Part shown: positions 40,527 through 49,817 of the stretch, one piece after another | How the letters are laid out: each line of letters begins with the position of its first letter | Position numbering within the stretch: the stretch's first letter is position 1 | Assembly: GCA_947561395.2 (NCBI GenBank) | Contig: OX387187.1 | Span: 25,401,829-25,465,828 of the forward strand | Source: Buxus sempervirens | Taxonomy: Eukaryota > Streptophyta > Magnoliopsida > Buxales > Buxaceae | Direction of reading: 5' to 3' | Length of the DNA stretch: 64,000 nucleotides | Made by a program: the position numbers and the translations under genes | Notes under the pieces: model-generated | What the model was told of the DNA's origin: nothing | What the model saw: the letters and a program-made list of their open reading frames with translations, nothing else | Database searches by the model: none

Positions 40527-43500
40527 TCAAGGATAATACAGTCTGACTGCATCTGCATTTATTGGCTCAGGAAAAATAGTTCCGTCTGTCTCTTGTAGGA
40601 TTAGTGCTCCTTTGGACAGAACTTTGTGTACTATAAAAGGCCCTTCATAGTTTGGCTTGAATTTCCCTCTATTGTCTTCTTGGTGGGGGAATATCTTTTT
40701 CATAACAATGTTTCCCACCTTGAAGTGTCGTGGTATTACTTTTTTGTTATAAGTCCGAGCTGCTCTCTGCTGATAGAGTTGCCCGTGGCACAAAGCCTTA
40801 ATCCTTTTCTCATCAAGCAACTGCAACTGGTCAAACCTTGATTCTTCCCATTCAATATCATCAACCTCTGCTTCCTTCAGGATTCTAAGCGAAGGGATCT
40901 GCACTTCTATGGGAAGGACTGCCTCCATTCCATATACAAGAGAGAAAGGAGTTGCTCCGGTTGAGACCCTGATTGAGGTTCGGTATGCATGCAAAGCATA
41001 TGGCAGCTTCTCATGCCAGTCTCTGTAGGTGACTACCATCTTTTCTAATATCTTCTTCAGATTTTTGTTGGCGGCTTCTACTGCTCCATTCATCTTGGGC
41101 CGATATGCCGTAGAATTCAGATGTCTGATCTTCAACTCTTCACACATTTTGTCCATGTCCCTGTTATTCAAATTCTTGGCATTGTCTGTGATAAGTGCTT
41201 CAGGCACACCATAGCGACAGACAATATTGTTCCTGATAAATTTCAATACATGGGACCCTTTGACATCTGCAAAGGACACAGCCTCTACCCATTTGGTAAA
41301 ATAGTCTATTGCAACCAAGATGAATCGATGCCCATTTGATGCCTTCGGATGGATTTCTCCAATCATATCAATTCCCCAGATGGCGAAGGGCCAAGGAGAA
41401 GTCATTGAGTACAAAGTGTTGGGTGGTGCATGAATGTTGTCAGCATAAACTTGGCATAACTGGCATTTCCTGACATGGATATGGCAATCATGTTCCATAG
41501 TTAACCAGTAATAACCCATTCTCAAGATTTTCCTTGCTAGCATATGCCCATTCATATGTGCGCCACATTGTCCCCCATGGACTTCATCAATCAGCTGTTG
41601 TGCCTCTTCTTCTGTTACACATAGCAGTAGTGAATCATTATAGGACTTTTTGTATAGCTTGTCTCCACTGAGGAAGAACTGTCCTGCTAATTTCTGAATT
41701 GTGCGCCTTTCAGATGCTGTGGCATTCTCTGGCAAAGTCCTGTCTCTCAGGTACTTCATTATGTCTGTATACCAGGGTTCCCTTCTTGGTGTGCTCTTCT
41801 CAACATGAAAGCAATAAACAGGAGAACGCCGCACTTCTATCTCCAATGGTTGTACCCAAGTATCACCAGTGATGGTTGCCATAGATGCCAGTGTTGCCAG
41901 GGCATCTGCAAACTGATTTCTATCCCGTGGCATATAATCAAATGTCACGCTTTTGAATTGTCCTTCCAATTCCTTAATCAGTTCCTGATATGGCACCAAC
42001 TTAGGATCCTTAGTCCGCCAATCTCCCATTACTTGGTAGATGATTAGACATGAATCACCATATACTTTTAACTCTTGGATATTCATTTCAATTGCGGCTC
42101 GCAAGCCTAACACACATGCTTCGTATTCTGCCATGTTGTTGGTGCAATCGAACAAGAGTTTGGCTGCTATTGGATGATGGACTCCTTCTGGGGAAATGAT
42201 TACTGCTCCAATTCCTTTCCCATTGATGTTGACGGCCCCATCAAAGAACATCTGCCATCCAGTTTCCTTTTTTACTGACTCGGCAGACATTATTTCATCA
42301 TCCGGCAATCCGGTGATAAGAGGCTGATAGTCAAGCACAGGGTGTTCTGCCAAGTGATCCGCTACTGCCTGTCCCTTTATTGCCTTTCTCGTAGTGTAGA
42401 CAATGTCATACTGAGATAAGATAACCTGCCACTTGGCTATTCTTCCAGTGGAGATTGGCTTTTCAAAAATGTACTTCAGGGGATCTGTATCTGAAATCAA
42501 GAAGACAGTATGACTGAGGAGATAATGCCGGAGCTTCTGAGCTGCCCATACCAACGCGCCACAGGTCTTCTCAAGCAATTTGTATCTTACTTCATAATTG
42601 GTAAATTTCTTGCTAAGATAATAAATTGCTTGTTCCTTTCTTCCTGTATCATCATGTTGCCCTAGGACACATCCGGCTGCCGTTTCTGTGACTGATAGGT
42701 ACATGATTAGAGGTCGTCCGGGTACAGGGGGAACCAAAGTTGGCGGGCTCATCAAATAAGCCTTGATTTTGTCAAATGCTTCCTGGCAATCCTCATTCCA
42801 AACTACTGGGTTATCCTTTTTTAGCAATTTGAATATGGGTTCGCACACAGGAGTCATCTGTGCTATGAACCGACTGATGTACTGTAATCTGCCAAGGAAA
42901 CCTCTTACTTCTTTCTCTGTGGATGGGGGAGGCATCTCTAATATAGCCTTCACTTTGACAGGGTCAACCTCAATGCCTCGTTTTCCAACTATGAATCCGA
43001 GCAGCTTCCCTGAGGTAACGCCGAATACACACTTATTCGGGTTCAGCCTGAGCTTGCATTCCCTGAGCCTGTCGAACACCTTTCCAAGGTTCACCAAATG
43101 ACTTTCCTCTTCTTTTGACTTTGCAATCATGTCATCCACATATACTTCCATTTCTTTGTGCATCAGATCGTGGAATAACAAAGTCATTGCTCTTTGGTAT
43201 GTAGCGCCAGCATTCTTCAAACCAAAGGGCATCACCTTGTAGCAGTATGTGCCCCAATGTGTGATGAAGGAAGTTTTCTCCATGTCTTCAGGTGCCATTC
43301 GTATTTGATTATACCCAGAGAATCCATCCATGAAGGAGAACATGGAGTGAGTTGCAGTATTATCAACCAATATATCAATATGAGGCAATGGGAAGTCATC
43401 TTTCGGGCTTGCCTTGTTCAGATCCCTGTAATCAACGCACATTCTGACCCTTCCATCTTTCTTGGGGACTGGCACGATGTTCGCTAACCACTCTGGGTAA

Positions 43501-46500
43501 TCTGTAACTTTCAAGAACCCAGCTTTTAACTGCTTGGCAACTTCCTCTTTGATCTTCAGGGTCCATTCTGGTTTCATGCGTCTGAGCTTTTGCTTCACTG
43601 GTGTGGCCTCAGACTTTATAGGTAACTGGTGCACAACTAAATCCGTGTCTAACCCAGGCATATCCTCATATGACCATGCAAACACATCAGTGTAGGATTT
43701 TAGAAAATCAGTTATCTGTAATAATGTCAGCTTTTTACCAACTTGAAGAATCCTTGGATGTGCTATGTCACCTATGTTGATGGGTTCAGTTTCCTCAATA
43801 TTAGCCTGGAGACCTTTTTCATGTCTGTCCAAGGCAAATTGGATTTCAGGTGGGGTCTCCCATGATTCATCATTATCCTCAAGTTCAAAAGAATCACTGG
43901 GGATAATTTCTGAATCATTGGGTTGTGATGAGCAAATGTCGTTATCTGATTCCTTCTCGACACTTTGGATTTCTTTTTGTTCTTTTTGTTTTTGTTTGAT
44001 TTTGGCAACCTGATTATCTATCTCGTGCTCCGACTTTTTCGGGTGTGCATCGAGATTGATACTAAGGTTGCGATTTTGGGTTTGCTTATTTGCAGAATTA
44101 TTCACAGAAGCAGAAAAATAATCAAAAGACTTCACGCATTTATTAAAAAGTGCAGCAATATCTACAGGGGGAATTTCAGAAGTGGAAGAAACTCCCTGTG
44201 GTAGTTCGGCTTTGCGAGTGGCAAGTGGCGTCGAACTCCAGTTCTGCAATGCGTGCTTGTCTTTGGTTACAGCGGTCACCGCATTCACCTTTCCAGTTTG
44301 TATCATGCTGATGCTGCCGTCAGAAGAGATGCAGATGGGGTCATTAGCTGTGCCCTTCTTTGGTTGATTCTGACTCGAATCCTCTGATGATACACTGATC
44401 CATACCCCGCGGCGGATGACAGTTCCTGGTACCAGAATAGTGACTTCGTTGGGTGGTTCCACCTTAGGCAATGCCTTGGTTACAGATTTTACTGATGATT
44501 CTTCCCTCTTGCTGGAAGAATGTTCGTCAAGGGCCCAGTTACCATAGGTTTCATGATAAGCCAGCTCAGTGGGCAGTCCCAGTACTTGGGGCATATTCTG
44601 GAACATCTGACCCAGACCATCCCTCGTACTTGGGTGTATAATGCAGATAGGAGGTGGGGGAGACCTTTGCCTCGGAGTGGGTTCTCCTGAACTATCCTGG
44701 CTTTCCATCATGTAGATGTACTGAGCCGGTTCTTCTTCTTCAGCCTCAGTTGGCGGTGTCTCAACATCATCTGGTGGGTAGGCAAACGCCTCTTCCGGGA
44801 TAGCTGGTTTTTCGGTGTCAACTGATTGCCAAGAGAATAGAGTAGACAGTTCTTCCATCAACCCACTGAGAGCCTCTGAGTTCTCTTCTGTAACTGTTTC
44901 CTGGGGCAAGGGAGGTTCATCCCACAACCTTTGTAGATAATTAGCTTCCGCTTGCTCAACTGGATCATTGAACTCATCATCCCATCCCTGGGGGACTATG
45001 TTCTGAATGGCTTGTGCAGCTTCCCTCTCCATATTGACAAAGTGATGGTATAACTGGCCCTGCACATAGATGGGCCAGTGTGGGTCTCTTCCTTCTGCTC
45101 GTGCCCTTTTTCGTTCAGCTTTCCTGCCGAATAGCCTAGCATAGTCTTCAGGTTCAGGAACAAACCCCAATCCAAAGCCCACAGATTTGTCACAGGGCTG
45201 TATTGCAGACTTGATGCCTTGCTTATACTTGCCCAATCCCTCTCCTACTCGGAGGCCCCAGTCGGCGCATTCAGCAGCACCGAACATATTCTTCCTTTTC
45301 CTTCTGCAGGACAAGTCTGATTGCAGGGGGGTAGGGATGCTATTTATCTGCACCATTTCAATGGCTTGGAAGTTCAGGGAAGTAGGCAGCTCATAATCAA
45401 TCACAGGTACCCCTCCTTGTTCAAATTCTCTGTGATTTTCTGCATGTACTGTGATCAATTGATTTCCCGAGATGAATCGGATCATTCGATGTAAGGTGGA
45501 CGGGACTGCCCCTGCTTGATGTAACCAAGGTCTTCCAATCAGCAGATTAAAGGAGGCATTGATGTCCATCAATTCAAAGGTGACGAAGAAGGCCCTTTCA
45601 GCAATTGTAACTTCCAAAGTAACTTCCCCAAGGGAATCCTTCTTAGCATTGTCAAATCCACGGACATTATTGGAGCTAGGTTTGATCAAATCAGCGTTCA
45701 GCTGCAGACTGTGGAAGGTCCTGACTGGGCAGATATTCAGAGCTGACCCGTTATCAATCATGACTCGTCTCACTATTAAATCGGAGCACCTTACAGTGAT
45801 AAACAGAGGCTCTGTGTGATTATAACCTTCAGGTGGCAAGTCTGTTGAGGAAAAGGAGATTGCTTCTGGCGTAGCAATTATAGACATTACTGTCTCCAGC
45901 TGCTCAGGGCTGATGTCGTCAGGCACATGAGTATCACCCAGTATCTTCATAAGTACGTCCTTATGTTTGTCTGAATCCAATAAGAGACGCATAATGGATA
46001 TCTGAGCTGGTGTCTTATTCAACTGCTGCACTAGATCATACTCTGGAGTGAAGGCACTATAGTGGAGCTTTTCAATCTCCTCTTCTGGGGCCTTCCCTTT
46101 CTTCTTATGGGTCTGTGGCAATTCAGTAGCCACATCCTTCCCTTTTTCTTTCCTTGTCCTTTCTTCACTAGTCTCTCCCTCTGGTGCAGGTGGAGGGTTA
46201 GGGTTGATATATCGACCAGAACGGGTAATCCGATCGACTTCTCTTTCAGTGGAAGTGATGGTAGAGTCATGGTACATGGGTAGGAATTGGTAAGGTGGAG
46301 GCACAGCAGAGTAGGTTGGGTCAAGGTGGAGTTGGTGTAAGTTAAGGGTGGGTGGTTCTAGCATGATGTCCACGGGTTCATTGAATGGGTTCATCATGTC
46401 GAAGATGTTTAAGGGAGGTGAATCTGGGACAGGTGGAGGGTAGAAAGGCTCTGGTTCGGGAAAGCTGAAATGCACCAGAGGGAACCCCAAGAAGGTTTCT

Positions 46501-47003
46501 TCGTCATCATTTCCGTTGACGACGCACACTTGTTGCTTTACTATCTCTTCTTGGAGGTATATCTTGACAATTTGCCCCGGTCGCCCAATCAACATAGAGG
46601 GGTCAAACTGTACTTCATTGCCCTGGTCACTAATGACCTGATGTACTGTTCCACTGCCAGAAGCCTTATTATGGTCGGGGAGGGGGTTGGTAGTTGTACC
46701 AGTAGGAGGAGTAGGTGCTGCTGGTGCTGGGGGATCTACAGAGATCTTCTTGCTATCTATTAGATCCTGTATGTCATGCCTCAAATCCCAGCATCGATTT
46801 GTTGAATGCCCGGGAGCTCCAGAATGGTATTCACATCTCTCTGCCGCATTATAGTTTCGTGAATTTACCATTCGAGGATTTGGAGGCTTGATCTGTAAGT
46901 ACCCCTTCTTCAGCAGGGTAGCCAATAGTTCTGCAGGTGCATAAGGCAGCGGGGTAAAAACCCTCTTCATTCTTGCTTCTGCCTCTTCTCTGGTTCTTCT
47001 CAT
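40527..47003 (-). CDS. pol: Pol polyprotein of element C (knuckle, protease, RT, dual RNase H, integrase)
   Basis: 2158 codons, uninterrupted. Approximate residues: knuckle CEYHSGAPGHSTNRC 57-71; protease VMIDNGSALNICP with active Asp 417; G-patch-like GLRVGEGLGKYKQG 583-596; RT 1130-1310 with MPFGLKNAGATYQ and YVDD 1288-1291; RNase H about 1430-1510, where the first catalytic Asp position reads YLSVTETA, so probably dead; archaeal-type RNase H 1585-1710 with Asp 1588, Glu 1626 or 1628, Asp 1650, Asp 1700 intact; integrase zinc motif C1847/C1850 and catalytic D1879, D1940, E1976. Domain order and the second RNase H mark the Tat/Ogre lineage. Same frame as gag, separated by one TAA (47030-47028); 47003 is just the first ATG after it. 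Ogre-type introns were not evident. Confidence 0.95.
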   Translation of the reverse strand: MRRTREEAEARMKRVFTPLPYAPAELLATLLKKGYLQIKPPNPRMVNSRNYNAAERCEYHSGAPGHSTNRCWDLRHDIQDLIDSKKISVDPPAPAAPTPPTGTTTNPLPDHNKASGSGTVHQVISDQGNEVQFDPSMLIGRPGQIVKIYLQEEIVKQQVCVVNGNDDEETFLGFPLVHFSFPEPEPFYPPPVPDSPPLNIFDMMNPFNEPVDIMLEPPTLNLHQLHLDPTYSAVPPPYQFLPMYHDSTITSTEREVDRITRSGRYINPNPPPAPEGETSEERTRKEKGKDVATELPQTHKKKGKAPEEEIEKLHYSAFTPEYDLVQQLNKTPAQISIMRLLLDSDKHKDVLMKILGDTHVPDDISPEQLETVMSIIATPEAISFSSTDLPPEGYNHTEPLFITVRCSDLIVRRVMIDNGSALNICPVRTFHSLQLNADLIKPSSNNVRGFDNAKKDSLGEVTLEVTIAERAFFVTFELMDINASFNLLIGRPWLHQAGAVPSTLHRMIRFISGNQLITVHAENHREFEQGGVPVIDYELPTSLNFQAIEMVQINSIPTPLQSDLSCRRKRKNMFGAAECADWGLRVGEGLGKYKQGIKSAIQPCDKSVGFGLGFVPEPEDYARLFGRKAERKRARAEGRDPHWPIYVQGQLYHHFVNMEREAAQAIQNIVPQGWDDEFNDPVEQAEANYLQRLWDEPPLPQETVTEENSEALSGLMEELSTLFSWQSVDTEKPAIPEEAFAYPPDDVETPPTEAEEEEPAQYIYMMESQDSSGEPTPRQRSPPPPICIIHPSTRDGLGQMFQNMPQVLGLPTELAYHETYGNWALDEHSSSKREESSVKSVTKALPKVEPPNEVTILVPGTVIRRGVWISVSSEDSSQNQPKKGTANDPICISSDGSISMIQTGKVNAVTAVTKDKHALQNWSSTPLATRKAELPQGVSSTSEIPPVDIAALFNKCVKSFDYFSASVNNSANKQTQNRNLSINLDAHPKKSEHEIDNQVAKIKQKQKEQKEIQSVEKESDNDICSSQPNDSEIIPSDSFELEDNDESWETPPEIQFALDRHEKGLQANIEETEPINIGDIAHPRILQVGKKLTLLQITDFLKSYTDVFAWSYEDMPGLDTDLVVHQLPIKSEATPVKQKLRRMKPEWTLKIKEEVAKQLKAGFLKVTDYPEWLANIVPVPKKDGRVRMCVDYRDLNKASPKDDFPLPHIDILVDNTATHSMFSFMDGFSGYNQIRMAPEDMEKTSFITHWGTYCYKVMPFGLKNAGATYQRAMTLLFHDLMHKEMEVYVDDMIAKSKEEESHLVNLGKVFDRLRECKLRLNPNKCVFGVTSGKLLGFIVGKRGIEVDPVKVKAILEMPPPSTEKEVRGFLGRLQYISRFIAQMTPVCEPIFKLLKKDNPVVWNEDCQEAFDKIKAYLMSPPTLVPPVPGRPLIMYLSVTETAAGCVLGQHDDTGRKEQAIYYLSKKFTNYEVRYKLLEKTCGALVWAAQKLRHYLLSHTVFLISDTDPLKYIFEKPISTGRIAKWQVILSQYDIVYTTRKAIKGQAVADHLAEHPVLDYQPLITGLPDDEIMSAESVKKETGWQMFFDGAVNINGKGIGAVIISPEGVHHPIAAKLLFDCTNNMAEYEACVLGLRAAIEMNIQELKVYGDSCLIIYQVMGDWRTKDPKLVPYQELIKELEGQFKSVTFDYMPRDRNQFADALATLASMATITGDTWVQPLEIEVRRSPVYCFHVEKSTPRREPWYTDIMKYLRDRTLPENATASERRTIQKLAGQFFLSGDKLYKKSYNDSLLLCVTEEEAQQLIDEVHGGQCGAHMNGHMLARKILRMGYYWLTMEHDCHIHVRKCQLCQVYADNIHAPPNTLYSMTSPWPFAIWGIDMIGEIHPKASNGHRFILVAIDYFTKWVEAVSFADVKGSHVLKFIRNNIVCRYGVPEALITDNAKNLNNRDMDKMCEELKIRHLNSTAYRPKMNGAVEAANKNLKKILEKMVVTYRDWHEKLPYALHAYRTSIRVSTGATPFSLVYGMEAVLPIEVQIPSLRILKEAEVDDIEWEESRFDQLQLLDEKRIKALCHGQLYQQRAARTYNKKVIPRHFKVGNIVMKKIFPHQEDNRGKFKPNYEGPFIVHKVLSKGALILQETDGTIFPEPINADAVRLYYP

Positions 47004-47027
47004 GGGTTGCCCCTGGCCTTGAGGCCT

Positions 47028-48140
47028 TTAAGAGATATGGTAAGGCTGTGTTGGCTGTACATAATTAACAGCCTGGGCTTCCTGCCTCCTAGACTCTTGC
47101 CCCTGATTTCTGTTACTCTGTCCTGCCGTAGCCCTTTTCTGTGTAGGGCCCTGGCCACTGCCATCTATCTTGCCAGCCCTTACAGCATCTTCAATTCTAT
47201 CTGCCGTCAGAATCAAGTCATTGAAGTTAGAAGTACTCTGCCCCAGTAGCAGGGAAAAGAATGGCTGTCCAAGTGATGCAATGAACAAGGAAGTCATCTC
47301 CTGTTCAAGTAGTGGCGGTTGAACTAGTGTGGCCAATTCTTTCCAATGTTTGGCATACTCCCGTACAGATTCCTGATTCTTCTTTGTCAGCCTCTGCAGC
47401 TCTGCCCTAGTTTGCACAATCTGACTGTTCAAACGGTACTGCTGAATGAATGCTGCGGCCAAATCATTCGAAGTCTTGATCTTGGTTTTGTCCAGACTCA
47501 AAAACCAAGTGTATGCTGCCCCTGTCAGCGACCTCTGAAAGAACTGTATCATAATTTTTTCATCTTTGGCATATTGACACATATCTCCAGAGTATGACCT
47601 GAGGTGGTTTAACGGGCACCCGGTGCCATCAAACTGATGCAAGTCAGGGCATTTGAATTTTGGTGGAAGTTGAACGTCGGAGAAGAAGCAGAGGCTGTCT
47701 AAAGTAGCCTCCATGGGGACCGCACTGGGTCGTAGGCTTTTCAGTTCTTCACGCAAAGCATCTACCTCTGACTTAGTGGCTGCCATCTTTTCATCAAACT
47801 GGGCCTGCTGTGTTCTATACCAATCTTCCTCTTCTTGCCCCAGTTGGGCAGGCGCAATAATCTGTGGAAGAGGCACAGCTTGCGGAGGTGGAGGTGGTAC
47901 CAACGGAGCTGGGTACGCAGGGTATGGTGGTGGAGCATCCGTCTGTGGTGGAGCAATTGGCTGCTGCAGAGTCACTGGTGCAGCTGGGGGAGCCATCCTG
48001 AGTTCTCTTAATTCTGTCATTAATTCTTGAATAATAGTCCCCATGCTGTCTATCCTCTGTTGCAGATCAGTCACTGTCTGTGCCTGGCTGGACTCTGCCT
48101 GGTCCTGCCCTGGCGGTGTCTGTTCCCTTGACTGTTCCAT
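47028..48140 (-). CDS. gag: Gag (capsid part) of element C
   Basis: ATG 48140-48138 (MEQSRE), TAA at 47030-47028. P-rich N-terminus, then the capsid core with LPPKFKCPDLHQFDGTGCPL and FFQRSLTGAAYTWF, homologous to Gag of A1 and B. The zinc knuckle is downstream of the stop, in the pol ORF. In A1 the equivalent region is continuous, so the TAA either is a CAA-to-TAA mutation or is read through. Upstream the frame is open (RSPYLLRSRRRLE) back to an acceptor-like TTCCCAG. Confidence 0.88.
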   Translation of the reverse strand: MEQSREQTPPGQDQAESSQAQTVTDLQQRIDSMGTIIQELMTELRELRMAPPAAPVTLQQPIAPPQTDAPPPYPAYPAPLVPPPPPQAVPLPQIIAPAQLGQEEEDWYRTQQAQFDEKMAATKSEVDALREELKSLRPSAVPMEATLDSLCFFSDVQLPPKFKCPDLHQFDGTGCPLNHLRSYSGDMCQYAKDEKIMIQFFQRSLTGAAYTWFLSLDKTKIKTSNDLAAAFIQQYRLNSQIVQTRAELQRLTKKNQESVREYAKHWKELATLVQPPLLEQEMTSLFIASLGQPFFSLLLGQSTSNFNDLILTADRIEDAVRAGKIDGSGQGPTQKRATAGQSNRNQGQESRRQEAQAVNYVQPTQPYHIS

Positions 48141-48259
48141 TTCAAGCCTTCTTCTGGATCTTAACAGGTACGGGCTTCGGAAAGCAATTTTGGTACCTGG
48201 GAAGGACAACCAGCAGATATTAGTGCAACTTATATTAAAGGCATAATACATGATTAATT

Positions 48260-48590
48260 CATTTGGGTTATTTTGACGGTGATAGAGATTCTTTAAGCCT
48301 GATCTGTTTTAATCAAACGGCTGGGGAAGAGAACCCGGTTTAAACTGACCTGTTTTAGCCAAACGGCTGGGGGAGAGAACCCTAAGCTGATCTGTTTTAA
48401 CCAAATGGTTGGGAAAGAGAACCCGGTTTAGCCTGATCTGTTTTAGCCAAACGGCTGGGGGAGAGAACCCGATTTAGATTGGTCTGTTTAAGCCAAACGG
48501 CTGGGGGAGAGAACCCGATTTAGATTGGTCTGTTTTAGCCAAACGGCTGGGAAAGGGAACCCGATTTAAAAGGTTGGTTTGAGCTCAGTA
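48260..48590 (-). repeat. Element C leader array 1: about 48-bp units with AGCC-AAAC-GGCT
   Basis: Six to seven copies of CTGTTTTAGCCAAACGGCTG-type units followed by GGGAGAGAACCCGxTTTA. One copy reads AACC-AAAT-GGTT, a two-sided change that keeps the stem. Another reads AATC-AAAC-GGCT, which breaks part of it. Confidence 0.75.
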
Positions 48591-48689
48591 TCACAAGGTT
48601 GGACTATGTTAAGTCTCCGCAGGGGATGAGCTAAACAGCAACATCCAGGTGTACCTTAACCAATTTTCAGTTTAATCTCTGATGGTTTT

Positions 48690-49130
48690 AGCACCTAACT
48701 TCGGCTAGTAGTTCTCGGGCGTATCTTAGCTAGTCGTTGGTTTAATCACCATTGACTTTGACGCCTCATAACGGGGAAGGCTATGCCAGGACGATCTTCC
48801 ACCAATTTCTGGTTTAATTACCAGTGGCTTCAGTGCCCTAAGAGTTCGGCTAGGGATACCCGAGCGTACCTTAGTCGTTAGCTTAGTTGCTTGACCTTGG
48901 TGCCACACAACGGGGTATGCTATGCCAGGACGATCCTCCGCCAATTTTCTGGTTTAAACACCAGTGGCTTCAGTGCCCTAAGAGTTCGGCTAGGGATACC
49001 CGAGCGTACCTTAGTCGTTAGCTTAGTTGCTTGACCTTGGTGCCACACAACGGGGTATGCTATGCCAGGACGATCCTCCGCCAATTTTCTGGCTTAAGCA
49101 CCAGTGGCTTCAGTGCCCTATAGGCTGACC
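48690..49130 (-). repeat. Element C leader array 2: about 140-bp tandem repeat
   Basis: CCAGTGGCTTCAGTGCCCTA at 48821, 48961 and 49101, exactly 140 bp apart, with a more diverged unit before 48780. Contains small inverted repeats such as CTGGTTTAAACACCAG. Confidence 0.85.
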
Positions 49131-49169
49131 GTGTGATCTTTTAAATCAGACGGGTGTGATCTGAGCTCA

Positions 49170-49655
49170 AGGGATTGGGTGTTCTTTATTCAGAACCCTG
49201 GGGTTTTAAGACTTATACTTGAAACTTGGAAGTTTGAGAGTTGACAAGGACGGGGTGTTCTTTACTCAGACCCCCTGGGTTTTAAAGATACTTTTGGCAA
49301 GTTCTTTATTCAGATTGCCTGAAAGTTTTAGATTTGATGGTAAAAATGAGGTGTTCTTTATTTAGAACCCTTTAGTTTAAAGATTAATTTGGCGAGTTCT
49401 TTACTCAAATCGCCTGAAAATTTTGAATTGAGTGTTCTTTATTCCAAACCCTTTGCTTTTAAAGATTTAAACAATTTGGCGAGTTCTTTATTTTGATCGC
49501 CTGAAAATTTTGAATTGGGTGTTCTTTATTCAGAACCCTTAAAGATTTAAGACTTAAATTCTGAATATGGGGAAATTGGTAAGGATTGGGTGTTCTTTAT
49601 TTAGGACCCTTGGGTTTAAGAATTTGGCGAGTTCTTTACTCAGATCGCCTCAGAG
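49170..49655 (-). repeat. Element C leader array 3: alternating hairpins with constant TTCTTTAYTCAGA loop
   Basis: About ten units. Stems GGCGA/TCGCC (49391, 49478, 49626), GGCAA/TTGCC (about 49296), GGGT/ACCC (about 49177, 49517, 49588) and GGGGT/ACCCC (about 49252). Two units (about 49350 and 49430) have imperfect stems. Listed on the plus strand; the element RNA carries the complement. Confidence 0.78.
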
Positions 49656-49817
49656 TTCTGAAGTTGATGGATTGGGGCCAAATTGAAAAAGGAATTGGGG
49701 GGATGTCTTAATTGACTTTATTAAATTTAGCACGAAATTCTTCATGGAAAAAGAGGTACAATGCCAAAATTCAGAACAAGTAATCTCAAAATTAAACAAA
49801 ACAAACAAACCCAGAGT

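Noticed and set aside
44182-44367. Plus-strand ORFs within 40527-51251
   Set aside because: Shadows of the minus-strand pol, gag and DUF7745 frames.
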